Source: Diadema setosum (taxonomy: Eukaryota > Echinodermata > Echinoidea > Diadematoida > Diadematidae). Taken from it: 64,000 bases of DNA. The position numbers and the translations under genes were made by a program. Shown here piece by piece: positions 46,620 through 57,323 of the stretch. The notes under the pieces are model-generated. The model saw only the letters and a list, made by a program, of their open reading frames with translations, did no database searches and was not told the DNA's origin. The stretch lies in assembly GCF_964275005.1 (NCBI RefSeq), contig NC_092689.1, forward strand, positions 2,573,001 to 2,637,000. The letters run 5' to 3'. Within the stretch, counting starts at the first letter, position 1, and every line of letters begins with the position of its first letter.

Positions 46620-47142
46620 TGTTGTTGTTGTTTGTTCGTTTGTCTTTGGCATGATGATGATTAATTTAGCGGTCATAAAGTGCATCAATGAACAGTCGCC
46701 AGACGCGAAAATAATGAGAGAAAACTCTATTGTTGTCAGCCATCTCCAATTATAGTTTTCCTTGAAATATCACACATTCTATCCTCTCATCTGTTCTCGT
46801 GAGTATACTCTTCACAAAACACGCTTTTGATGGCTGATTTTAATCCAGTGAATGTGCTGAGTCTTTCGGATCACCGCATTGTCTATAGGGAGCCTATAAT
46901 GGGCCCCGTAGAGTCTATGGATATAATAATAATCTCTTTAATGGGCTCATTATAACAGGTGTGCCTAGTTATACGGACAAATTACACTTAATTATAGAGT
47001 GCTTTGACATCTACAGAATAAGTAACTGACCAGTTTTGATACATTGTGCACGAGGACGACATTTTATTCAATCTGTCAAACAATTACATTGTGTAATAAG
47101 ACATATCATATCCTGGAATGATATCATCTAATCTAACAAGAT
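45082..47142. other. Intergenic region past the aldo-keto reductase gene
   Basis: No exon recognised. It contains (AT)n blocks at 46529-46550 and 46575-46616. An AATAAA at ~46475 lies 1.4 kb beyond the stop codon and is only a weak candidate poly(A) signal. Confidence 0.5.
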
Positions 47143-47533
47143 TTAAAGGGTGTGTACAGTTCTGGTCAAGGTGAGGATTTAGCTTTTAACGTTTTGCGAG
47201 ATATTCAGATACCATTCTGTGAGATGTCAAAGAGCATGCAGTTCTAAGGGGTATCAAAAGTTTATTCGATGAAAATCGGTTTTGAAATGGCTAAGATATC
47301 CAAAAACAAGGTGAAACAAAGAGATCCTAATAAAGTTGTGGCATGTCGCCTTTTATTATTAGCACTTTTTTTGGATATCTCAGCCATTTGAAGACCAATT
47401 TTCATCAAATAAACATTGAACCTTCTTAAAATTACACGCTCTTTCATATTTCATAAGAGGCTTTTCATTATCTCACTTAGGAATGTTCAAAACACGAATC
47501 CCCACCTCAACCAGTACTGTACAGTCCCTTTAA
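47143..47533 (-). mobile_element. TTAA-bounded palindromic MITE, copy D
   Basis: Begins TTTAAAGGGTGTGTACAG and ends GTACAGTCCCTTTAA. Its left half matches the reversed right half of copy B (GGTGAGGATTTAGCTTTTAACG), so it is inserted in the opposite orientation. Intergenic. Confidence 0.8.
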
Positions 47534-49467
47534 ACAGCACATAATTGTATTCATTTTCATTTTATTGAACACACTTTTTTTTTCTATAGTCTGTAAACAA
47601 AGTAAAATATAACGTTTACATAAGACACTTTTTTTCACTCGGCAAGGTTTTGATAAATTCATGTAAACATGCAAGAAATATATAGAATATACTAGTAGTC
47701 TTGATTAAAGGACACACAGATGGAACATATAAGAGTGTCTATTATACAAATACACATGGTGAAAAACATCACCGTATACAGAAACTCTGTCACTAAAACC
47801 AACCATGGAACACTGAGAGCACCATCTAGTTATAGTTCTGCATGCAGTGACCTACCACATCTACTATCCACGTGATTCCATTTAAGACAACCTCGGTAAG
47901 AAACATATACAGCTGTATCAGGGTTATCTAGATTGCATGTTTGTGTATCATTACATGCAACAACAACAACAAAAAAGACATTCTGCCACCTTACACAACC
48001 CTTGCATTTCACACTTATTCCTTGAAAAGTGTTTGTTTTGTTTTTGTTTTTTGAATAATTGGAAAATAGCATTTCTGTGTCCCATTCTTTGTAATTTTTT
48101 CCAAAATACCTCATCACAAAAGCAAGCTAATATACTTTAATGTTGCAGGGATGATACAGAAATCAATCAATCAAGTAAAAAAGAAACAAGAATATGTGAT
48201 ATAAAAATCAAATGGAATGGAATACCCGTATATTTTCTTAATTGTCAACTGGAAAGCATGAAATCCCTGAAGAAGGAATTTGTGGTGGAGTTTCAAAACT
48301 TGTGCTCATGTTAAATCTGTGCACAATTTTTTGGCCTAACCTGATAATTGTACTACCTAAAACGATGAATTATTGGTGTGAGAGAAGTAAGGATGACATT
48401 AATCGACCTAAGCATTTCACATTTTGGACCACTGAAGGCTGTTGCTCCATCAGAAAATCCTGACGTAGACAGTGCAGATCTGGAAGACAGCCTACACCTG
48501 TCACGCCAACTTGGAAGTTCAATAAATACTAGAAAGCAGTACGGTAGTAAAAATGAGAAAATAGGTATTTCATCAATCCCCCTACTTTGGTACTGAAAGT
48601 GTCCACAAGGAAAATAACAAGTTGAAATGATCCTACATCTTTCTGGAGAAAATGGGAGTGTTCCTACTGGAAGGTTGGTAAGCATAGTGATCACATAGTC
48701 ACATATTACTACAATGTATACATTTGGTTCAAGCTAATATGTAACAGTCAAATACCACTAAATATAAAACTCATGGTGACCATCAGGTGATTTGGATTAT
48801 TCAAGTACATCTAAATACTAGACCCAACCAACATTCACAGTACATCAATACAGGGTTATGGTTTCAAACTTGTACATGTCATACTGTATATGTAGCACCA
48901 ATTTAAAACTGTACACAGGAAGCATCTGAATCACGAAGGGTATACTGGTACTTGATAAACATCTATATAACTGAACCAAGAGGTTGTAATGGAGATGATA
49001 AGTTTTATAAAATGACCTCTTTTCACAAACATATCAGGAAAATATATCACAAAAAGGATCCTATTCAAGTATGATTAAAACCCATCCCATTCTCTTGCTC
49101 TGTGCATCTCTATTCAAGCCTCAAATTGACAGATTCTCAAGGTTTTTTGTTTTTGTTTTGTTTTTTTGTCATCTTGAAGAGCAGAATGGGTCAGTGGCTT
49201 TTCTTTGATGTCCATGGCCATGTGACAAATGTGTATGTCATCTCTTTCGGCTAGTGACATATATTTTCTGAGAGAAGACATTGTTATTCACAGCATGTAT
49301 ACTTTGGGTAATGACGTATTATGAAATCAAGTTTTTTTTTTTTTTTTTTTTAATGCAAGACAATCTAAAAAAGAATGAAGTCATAATGATCACTATTTTT
49401 CTGGCATCTATAAATAGAATGAACTCCCCCCCCCCCCCCCCCCCCGATACTACTTCATGACCTTTCC
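47534..49467. other. Intergenic region, no gene recognised
   Basis: AT-rich, with a T19 run (49332) and C18 run (49428). A ~150-bp stretch at 48410-48590 has open frames on both strands but no domain signature or splice context; it may be long DNAJC12 3'-flanking sequence. Confidence 0.45.
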
Positions 49468-49964
49468 CTACCTCCACCAAGGGAGGATGCTATGTTTTGG
49501 TTACCGTTGGTTTGTGTGTTCGTTTGTTTGTCCGTGTGCAAAATAACTCAAAAAGTAGTTAACGGATTGGGGTTAAATTTGCAGGAATGGTTGAGAATGA
49601 CACACGTAACAAACGATTAGCTTTTGGTAGTGATCAGAGAATTTCGGAGGAATTTATGAGGGATATTTGATATTTTGGCAGGTAGGGTCAATGAACTTGG
49701 GAGTTCAGGCTGCGCGTATTTGAGGTTTGCATGCGCGCAGTAAAGTGCATGCTCTTGTTTCTGCTAGGGCAAGGCGCGCCGTGCAGCTGAGGGTTTATGA
49801 CGTAACAAAGGCTTCTATATTGGGAAATCGGGCAACTTTCAGCACACAATGCTATAAGTACATATGGGTGGAAATCACTGATATCTCTATGGAAGAACAA
49901 GATCAGTGGTGGAAATGAGCCGCATGCTTGGCAGAGGTCTGCGCTCTCAGAGTGCTTTTCTAGT
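49468..49964 (+). mobile_element. Interspersed repeat, plus copy
   Basis: Starts CCTCCACCAAGGGAGGATGC, contains GTTTGTCCGTGTGCAAAATA, ACTCAAAAAGTAGTTAACGG and GATATCTCTATGGAAGAACA, and ends GGCAGAGGTCTGCGCTCTCA plus GAGTGCTTTTCTAG. Same landmarks as the minus copy at 25140-25587. Confidence 0.65.
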
Positions 49965-49969
49965 TTATT
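49964..49969 (-). terminator. Candidate poly(A) signal of DNAJC12
   Basis: AATAAA on the minus strand, ~340 bases past the DNAJC12 stop codon at 50306. It sits at the edge of the interspersed repeat 49468-49964, so the signal may be repeat-derived. Confidence 0.45.
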
Positions 49970-50305
49970 AAAGGTTAAAAATACCTGTACAGAATGACTC
50001 TATTTCCAGTATGTTGGAAAACTCTTACAAAGTGTACATGATATGCAAACAGACAAGCTCACTATCAATACAAACACACACACACACATACAAAAAACTG
50101 TCAAAAATATAGTTTGTACGGGTACACAGTACTTTTTTCTTTTCACCACAGAGGTCACAAATGGATTGTTGAGACTTGGCAGAATAGAGTCCCAAACCAT
50201 AATTATATTGCACACAGGGGTAACATGTCCAGCAAGACCGTGCATCATTTTACTTCACATTTTGAAAACCAGGAATAGGTATCAACTGCATCACACAGTT
50301 GCACT

Positions 50306-53300
50306 TCAGATCTCATAGTTACGAAACTTCTGGAGAGCATCACTGCCTTTCTCTCTAGACCAGCCGGATGGAAAGGATGAATCTGAAACAGGGAGAAAAA
50401 TAAAATAGACAACACAACATCAAAACCAGGAGAGCACTTCTCTGTAGCGGAACAAGAAAGTCCTACTCTGCACACTCGTCACTTCAGTGACACATGAAAT
50501 TTATCATAATCATGGAATTACAGTGCACTCCCATTAAAATGAATGCTATTATGACAAAAATTCTTGAAACAACAAATAAAAATCAGGTCCCCAAATTATA
50601 ATCTATATATTTTTATATATTTCACTGTTAAGCTATAACAAAATTTCAATAAAATGGAAGAAAACTGGCAGTTGGAGGACTTCGTCATAATAAAGCAGTC
50701 ACCTGCATAACAGTCAGGCAGCAATCATCAAACAACTGTTTGATGGATTCAACACAGGCAGCTATTCACTGATAGCTTTTAAGTGAAATACCACTCAACT
50801 TTCAGGTTGACTTTAATATTGGTAAAATAGAATATATTGTAAGAATCAAAGAAGGAACTACACAAAATATGGAAATTTGACATGGTGCTGATGTCATCAA
50901 CTCATATTAATTCTCCCAAAAGTACTGTATACATTGAAGGATGAATTTTACGTGTTTAGCAAATTTTGCTACAACAACAAACTGCTAACCCTCAGAAGTA
51001 ATCATTGCTATGTGATCATGATTCTTCTCTAATCTGACACGATGGATACAATTCAAAAATTCAATTTCTCTTCAAACTACATTGTATGATGCTTAGTGAA
51101 GTTTGTGTGCAGGTCAAATAGAGACTTTTGAAGCAATAGAATAATCAAATTACCTGACTGGCAAATTTTGTGATAGTCTTTGATATCATTGTTTCATGAA
51201 AGCTTGTTAAGTTCTAATATTCCCTTATAATTATTTTTCCTAGATTTCATGTACAATGTCTGACATTCTGTTGTTTTTGTCAAAGTTACACTTGAACACA
51301 AGTATCACTTTGCAGTGAGTCAATGGAGTGCGAGTTGAATGCAAAATTAAAATGAAGCCCCTATAAAAATCCCTGCCTATGTAGCATTCTGAGTTATATT
51401 TGTCATACTGCAGAGCTTTCTGTGTTATTTTTGTTAGAGTGTATACGATACAACTCACTTATCTAAAATTTAACTAAGGAAGCCTTTTCCATACTTTCAG
51501 TGGATCAGACTTCAGCTATATGGATTCACATCCAATTACACAAGGCTAAATCTGTACAGCTTCAAAATGGGCAGAAACAGTGTATAGAGTACCAAAGTGT
51601 TACATCATAGCCATTCGTTGCCATGGAAACTGGATTGAAAGTGTTACGTCATAGCCATTCATTGCCATGGAAGCTGATTCTAAACAATCTCAAGCAGCCA
51701 GAATATCTGTGAACACAATGGTTGCTAACCATGCTCAAACCGAAGACTGTGACGTCATCACTTTGGTACTCCATAACATATGACCACACCCTACATGTCC
51801 ATACGCCACAAATTTCTCAGGTGAATTTAGATTAACGAGGTTGTGTGCAAGGGTGATTATATCTGATGACAGAAAGCATACACACTCTCTCAGTAGGGGG
51901 AAAAAATTAGCAGGGAAATCTGCTCACTAAGCCAAGTAATTCCTGTTTGGTGTACAACCCAAGTACAATAATGATCTTTATATGCAACATCAGTACAAAT
52001 AATCTATCAAAATTAGAAAGAGAATTAATTTCCCAAACCAGAAACAGGATTATAAATGTTGAATGCCAGTATATTTGTTTTAAAAAAAATATATATATTA
52101 AATTTGAGCATTGATGAGGACTGGTATAAAAACATGGCTGACATGAACTCTTGAACAAAATCAAAGAACGAAACTTACACTGTGAGAAGCTGTTGGAAGC
52201 AGCTCTTTGGTCAGTACTGCCTTGGGCTTGGGCTTGTTTGGCATCAGGAACATCTTCTATCATTGGCTCTTTCTTCTTTCTCACTGCCCAGTGCAGTGTC
52301 TGGATAGTACACAAATAGAGAAGAACAGAATTATTTATAATCTTGAAGAGACTACTAAATGGGGTGTGATGTGATATGATAACACCTTCTCATTCAAAAA
52401 TGTGAAAAATTTGCAATGCATTGCACAAAATTCATGAATGTTATCAAAATGATAACTCATGGCAATTCTATAGGATATGCCATATTTTCAGTTTGATTTT
52501 GAGAAATAAACCATAACTTTGACAAAATCTCTGAATTCTACTTTAGATGCAAATATGAAGTTATAGTGTTAAAAAAAAAAAAAACAGAAAAAAATCTACC
52601 AAGTTGCCAGTTCATAAACTTAGAGCTCCAATCAACATATAAAACTTCAATTCAACATTTCAGCATTTGAAATTTGGAGTTGCACCATCATGGGGAGAGT
52701 AGATTTGAAATGCTCACTGTATGGAGGGAACCCCTGGAGGACGTCCACATCTCGTAGGGAACGGTCAGACCGCTTCTCCTCCATAGGTCATAGTCCTTCC
52801 TGAGCTCCTCATCGGTCAGGGTGTCCCGAGCTTTCTGCAGCTTCTTGAACTTCTCCACCGCGGACGGGTCGTCCGGACACTTGTCGGGATGGACATCACG
52901 CACGCGGGCTTTGAACTCCGCATTGATCTGCTCGGTCTGTGGTCAGAGAGTCAAATCAGCAGATGCCAAGGGCACAATTATTTTGGTGTGTTTTTCTGGT
53001 AATTATGAGGATGCACTGAGGTTTAGATTTACAAACATACTAAGTGGCAATTCTAATCACATATAGTACATACATCAATACATCACAGAATGATTTTAGT
53101 GCACAAAGGGAAATAGTCGGGCAAAGGGTTCACTGACCAGTGTTAGCGTATGTCTGTGAATATTCCGATTCCCACTTGTTGAGGGTTACATTTTGAAGGA
53201 CTTCTTAGAAATTGAGAGCACCTTAAATTTCTCCCTCTTTTTACCAGTTAGTCTTTACTCATTTCTTTTCTCACAAAATCAACATTTACCATAGAGCTCA

Positions 53301-56300
53301 TTTTCCTATATTTTCTCCATGTGTATGATGGCTAGATTTTGCCTATTAAATGAAAAGGCAAACTAAAGACAGCTTCCGAATACTGGCCATACTCGATCAA
53401 TATCTACAGTGGCAGTCTTCACAACAACAATTAACGAGCCCACAGCAAAGTCATCATGCTGTACAAACAGTACCAGATCCCATGCAATGCTCACCTTTAA
53501 TTTCTATTCCTACCCGGATACATCTATACTAAGTAATAGATAGAAAAATCCATACGCCTGTAGGAGTTTATTACTAGCTCTGTTTAGCTTTGGGACTGTA
53601 ATACAGTCCCCCTCCACAGGGGATTCCGTGAAGCCTGACATTTTATGATAGTCGCCGCATATTGATATAATATTCCAGACGATAAAAACAGACTGATCTT
53701 TCGGTCACGGATACAACTAGAGACCAGTAGAGTAGAGGACATCCACTATACACAACACTACGCAGTACACACGCTCTGTCCACACGTAGTGCTCCTCGAC
53801 AAGTTAGCGTGGATGTGTCTTCGTGGATATCTTGCTGACTAAATCATACAGATACAGATACAGATACACAATCTCTTCCTAATCCTATACGCTGTAGATC
53901 TAGCTAGTATACAGACCACAGTGTCATCTGCCTGTAGAATGTCCTTTATACAGTTGGACCTCGATTATCCGGAAATCTCTATTATCCGGCAGTGAAGGAC
54001 TTGTTTTTTCATCCAAAAATTGAGAAAAATCAGAGACTTTCATGGATCTATTTCGCTAATTTCATAAGATGTGCATGATAGGTTTCTCAATATCTAACGA
54101 GGTAAAACATGTATGATTTTCACATAAAGATAATACTTTATTTTTGTGAAGAAGGGACTACAATTTTGCGCAGGCTAGCATAGATTGCAACTGATTGACA
54201 AATTGCCCTACATCGACGTAAATAAGCACTGAATTGATCAGTGTTTTTTAGTAGTAGCCATGATAAAAAATCATGGGCGTACATACTCGAGCAGGATTCG
54301 AACCTACGACCTCCTGATCACCGGACAGGCGTCATCTCCACTAGACCACCGAGCTTTCGCCCGACAGCAAGTGTTGGTTCTAATCCTTATAGCATGCAGC
54401 GGGTACTGCTTTGTTATTCAAATTCATGAATTTCTTCCGTCGAGATGTTTTCATTGCAACTGATTGACAAATTGCCCTACATCGACGTAAATAAGCACTG
54501 AATTGATCAGTGTTTTTTAGTAGTAGCCATGATAAAAAATCATGGGCGTACATACTCGAGCAGGATTCGAACCTACGACCTCCTGATCACCGGACAGGCG
54601 TCATCTCCACTAGACCACCGAGCTTTCGCCCGACAGCAAGTGTTGGTTCTAATCCTTATAGCATGCAGCGGGTACTGCTTTGTTATTCAAATTCATGAAT
54701 TTCTTCCGTCGAGATGTTTTCATTGCAACTGATTGACAAATTGCCCTACATCGACGTAAATAAGCACTGAATTGATCAGTGTTTTTTAGTAGTAGCCATG
54801 ATAAAAAATCATGGGCGTACATACTCGAGCAGGATTCGAACCTACGACCTCCTGATCACCGGACAGGCGTCATCTCCACTAGACCACCGAGCTTTCGCCC
54901 GACAGCAAGTGTTGGTTCTAATCCTTATAGCATGCAGCGGGTACTGCTTTGTTATTCAAATTCATGAATTTCTTCCGTCGAGATGTTTTCATTGCAACTG
55001 ATTGACAAATTGCCCTACATCGACGTAAATAAGCACTGAATTGATCAGTGTTTTTTAGTAGTAGCCATGATAAAAAATCATGGGCGTACATACTCGAGCA
55101 GGATTCGAACCTACGACCTCCTGATCACCGGACAGGCGTCATCTCCACTAGACCACCGAGCTTTCGCCCGACAGCAAGTGTTGGTTCTAATCCTTATAGC
55201 ATGCAGCGGGTACTGCTTTGTTATTCAAATTCATGAATTTCTTCCGTCGAGATGTTTTCATTGCAACTGATTGACAAATTGCCCTACATCGACGTAAATA
55301 AGCACTGAATTGATCAGTGTTTTTTAGTAGTAGCCATGATAAAAAATCATGGGCGTACATACTCGAGCAGGATTCGAACCTACGACCTCCTGATCACCGG
55401 ACAGGCGTCATCTCCACTAGACCACCGAGCTTTCGCCCGACAGCAAGTGTTGGTTCTAATCCTTATAGCATGCAGCGGGTACTGCTTTGTTATTCAAATT
55501 CATGAATTTCTTCCGTCGAGATGAAAACATCTCGACGGAAGAAATTCATGAATTTGAATAGCATAGATTACACCACCGTTTGCGGGGTACGCTACCTGCC
55601 TAGCTGCCAGAGCACTGGGACGGCAGCTTGGATGGCAGCTATATACACTAACATTGTGTCTCCCATATCCGGCCAATTCGCTTATCCGGTTGAGCGCCGG
55701 TCCCGACATGGCCGGATAATCGAGGTCGAACTGTACCTACATTGTAAGGCCTACAACAAGGTTATCACTGTATCAGCTCCAGGCAATTCCATGGCATCTA
55801 TTGGCTATTCAGTTCCACTCCTACCTACGCTCTGTCTATGTGTTGGCTCTCCAGGTGATGAGAATCTTTTCACACACACCAATTTATTACTACGTGTTCT
55901 TGGGAACACACTCTCACCAAATCAAGTAAAATACAACAATGTAGACCCTCCTCTATGTCATACATGCATGAAAACTCAATAGCTCAATAACATGACTGCA
56001 CCACTAGACCAGCCCATGTCATTATCACCGATTAATATGTTTGTTAGTGAGGCCCTGGGGCCTGTCTTATAAAGACTTGTGATAGAAATCAATCACAAGT
56101 TTTGTGTGTGCTGCAATGCAAGTTGCGATTGATTTGGGGACTTGTGATTGATTTGAAGGCTTTATAAGACGGGGCCCTGGTATCAAACACTGAAATTGTG
56201 TAAGAGTCAAGAGCTTGTAAATTTACAGCATAACTGTCACTAGTGTAGTGTAGTGTCAGTATATTTATATGTAACGTTACACTCACCGTCGATAGTTCAT

Positions 56301-56367
56301 CACAACCCAGAAGCCAGTAGTAATCGTCCTCTAACTTCCTCTCCACAGCCCAGATGTCGGCCATCAT
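50306..56367 (-). CDS. DNAJC12: DNAJC12, J-domain co-chaperone
   Basis: Four exons: 56367-56287, 52936-52718, 52299-52179 and 50382-50306; 165 residues; GT-AG, phases 0, 0, 1. DNAJC12 is an Hsp70 co-chaperone for the aromatic amino acid hydroxylases (phenylalanine, tyrosine and tryptophan hydroxylase). The J domain covers ~15-82: DDYYWLLGCDELST, then TEQINAEFKARVRDVHPDKC with the HPD triad at 43-45 that stimulates Hsp70, and helix IV with YDLWRRSGL. Exon 3 begins TLHWAVRKKKEP, matching the vertebrate HW-V-R-KK region. The chain ends KFRNYEI, identical to the end of human DNAJC12 as I recall it. The middle linker is shorter than in human (198 residues). Two ATG codons open the frame; the first was used. 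Intron 1 (3.35 kb) holds a pogo-type element and a palindromic MITE. Head-to-head with NUDT13. Confidence 0.97.
51583..51775. mobile_element. MITE with GAGTACCAAAGTG inverted termini in DNAJC12 intron 3
   Basis: Left TATAGAGTACCAAAGTG and reversed right TATGGAGTACCAAAGTG match. The inside carries two copies of GTTACRTCATAGCCATTC plus GTTGCCATGGAA-like sequence in tandem (~47-bp period). Confidence 0.6.
54187..55558 (-). repeat. Five-unit 269-bp tandem array with tRNA-like promoter, flanked by 11-bp duplication
   Basis: Unit starts recur every 269 bp and the units appear identical. On the minus strand each holds a tRNA-like segment (first copy 54284-54354) with A box TGGTCTAGTGGA, B box GGTTCGAATCC, a pairing D stem and a T stem. 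The anticodon loop lacks the usual U33 and the acceptor stem is imperfect, so it is not a normal tRNA gene. TAGCATAGATT occurs directly at both edges (54176-54186 and 55559-55569), which marks the block as one insertion into the pogo-like element. It ends in a perfect hairpin. Confidence 0.85.
55491..55560. repeat. Perfect 33-bp-arm hairpin at the array end
   Basis: TATTCAAATTCATGAATTTC plus TTCCGTCGAGATG is followed by AAAA and then its exact complement in reverse. The left arm belongs to the last repeat unit; the right arm is an inverted copy of it. Confidence 0.95.
56055..56178. mobile_element. Palindromic MITE in DNAJC12 intron 1
   Basis: Left GGGGCCTGTCTTATAAAG and right CTTTATAAGACGGGGCCC are near-complements. 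Inner arms ACTTGTGATAGAAATCAATC and GATTGATTTGG/ACTTGTGATTGATTTG also pair. It is 108 bases from the exon 1 donor. Confidence 0.7.
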
Positions 56368-56507
56368 GAGATTAAAAATCGAAATGTCGATCGTTTTGAT
56401 GGAGTAAACAAGAGTGTGATCATCAAATCGCTTTCATTCTCTGATAGCTCTGTCTGTCTACTATACCGGCCCGCGCCCGAAAGCCGTACACTTAGCTGCT
56501 AGCTGCT
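56368..56507. promoter_or_regulatory. Divergent DNAJC12/NUDT13 promoter
   Basis: Only ~140 bases separate the DNAJC12 start codon (56367, minus) from the first ATG on the plus strand, and the sequence turns locally GC- and CpG-rich (for example CCGGCCCGCGCCCGAAAGCCG). No TATA box is seen. A composite CACGTGACGTAA (E-box plus ATF-like, 56602-56613) lies just downstream. Shared control of the two genes is inference. Confidence 0.6.
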
Positions 56508-56786
56508 GTGATGCTGCTGTCGCTGTGGTTATGTAGCAAGCTCCAGGAAAAATCTCTTTGGCAAGCTCCTAGCCTAGATCCTCACTCCCTGTCCACGCCC
56601 ACACGTGACGTAATAACTCAATGCGCGATGGGCATAGCACCTGTTTGGGCAGCACAGGATCGACTCGTAGCAGCAGCAGCGTGCAGCACAGTGTACCGAG
56701 ACTGGGCGGCCCGACTGGCCGCCGCGGACGGACTCGACAAGGGCAGCCGACTGGACGACTGGAGAAATGCTATGCTACCACCACCA
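56508..56786 (+). other. Likely 5' untranslated exon of NUDT13 with a long upstream ORF
   Basis: The donor CCA-GTAAGA at 56787 and acceptor TTTCAG before 57244 define a first intron. The 93 codons open from 56508 to the donor would continue for eight more codons after splicing and then stop, upstream of and out of frame with the NUDT13 start at 57324. In the NUDT13 frame the second exon has a stop before the ATG. The peptide (with DWAARLAAADGL and LDDWRNAMLPPP) matches nothing I recognise; it may be an upstream ORF or chance openness in GC-rich DNA. Confidence 0.45.
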
Positions 56787-57323
56787 GTAAGATTGACTAG
56801 TTAAAGAAGGAGCCTGCCTGTCATCTACCTGCATCATTGTTCTTTTTTTCTGTTGACCTTGCCATTTCTGAAAGGCATTCGGTTCAGAAAACATAGTTGC
56901 AGATACAGTGTCGGGGTTCGCTGCGGAGTGAGTAAGGTTCTGAAATAATTTTACAAGGTTGATTTGTTTACATTTAATAATGGCCCAATCTAACCCCGTC
57001 GCGGGGCGCTGTAACACAGTACGGTACGTATTTGTCCGTATGGGGTCGCTGCTGCGGTTAGGCCCAATCATGAAGTAGACAACTGCGTGAATGTGAGTAT
57101 GTGGGACCATAGAAACTTACTAGAAATAACTGAGAAAAGAAAACGTGTTTACACAAAGAAACTTGTCTTGAATCTTTGTCTCATTTTTTTCACTGCTGAA
57201 AAGATAACATATTCATGACTGTAAAACTGTTTGTGTGTTTCAGATCACCGATCTATATCAACCAAACTAAAAATTTTCACTTGAGACTGAGGAGAGAAAC
57301 AGAGGTGCATTCATTTCATCAAA

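Larger units (their letters stand above)
53951..55733. mobile_element. Pogo/Tigger-like non-autonomous element
   Basis: Left end CAGTTGGACCTCGATTATCC and reversed right end CAGTTCGACCTCGATTATCC differ at one base. Both sides are flanked by TA (53949-53950 and 55734-55735), the Tc1/mariner target. These ends are characteristic of pogo/Tigger transposons. No transposase remains; most of the interior is a tRNA-like tandem array inserted later. It lies in DNAJC12 intron 1. Confidence 0.8.

Noticed and set aside
48240-48600. Possible small gene between the aldo-keto reductase gene and DNAJC12
   Set aside because: Open frames exist on both strands but without a domain, signal peptide or splice context.
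54284-54354. Functional tRNA gene repeated five times
   Set aside because: A and B boxes are present, but the anticodon loop lacks U33 and the acceptor stem does not pair fully; treated as a tRNA-derived repeat.
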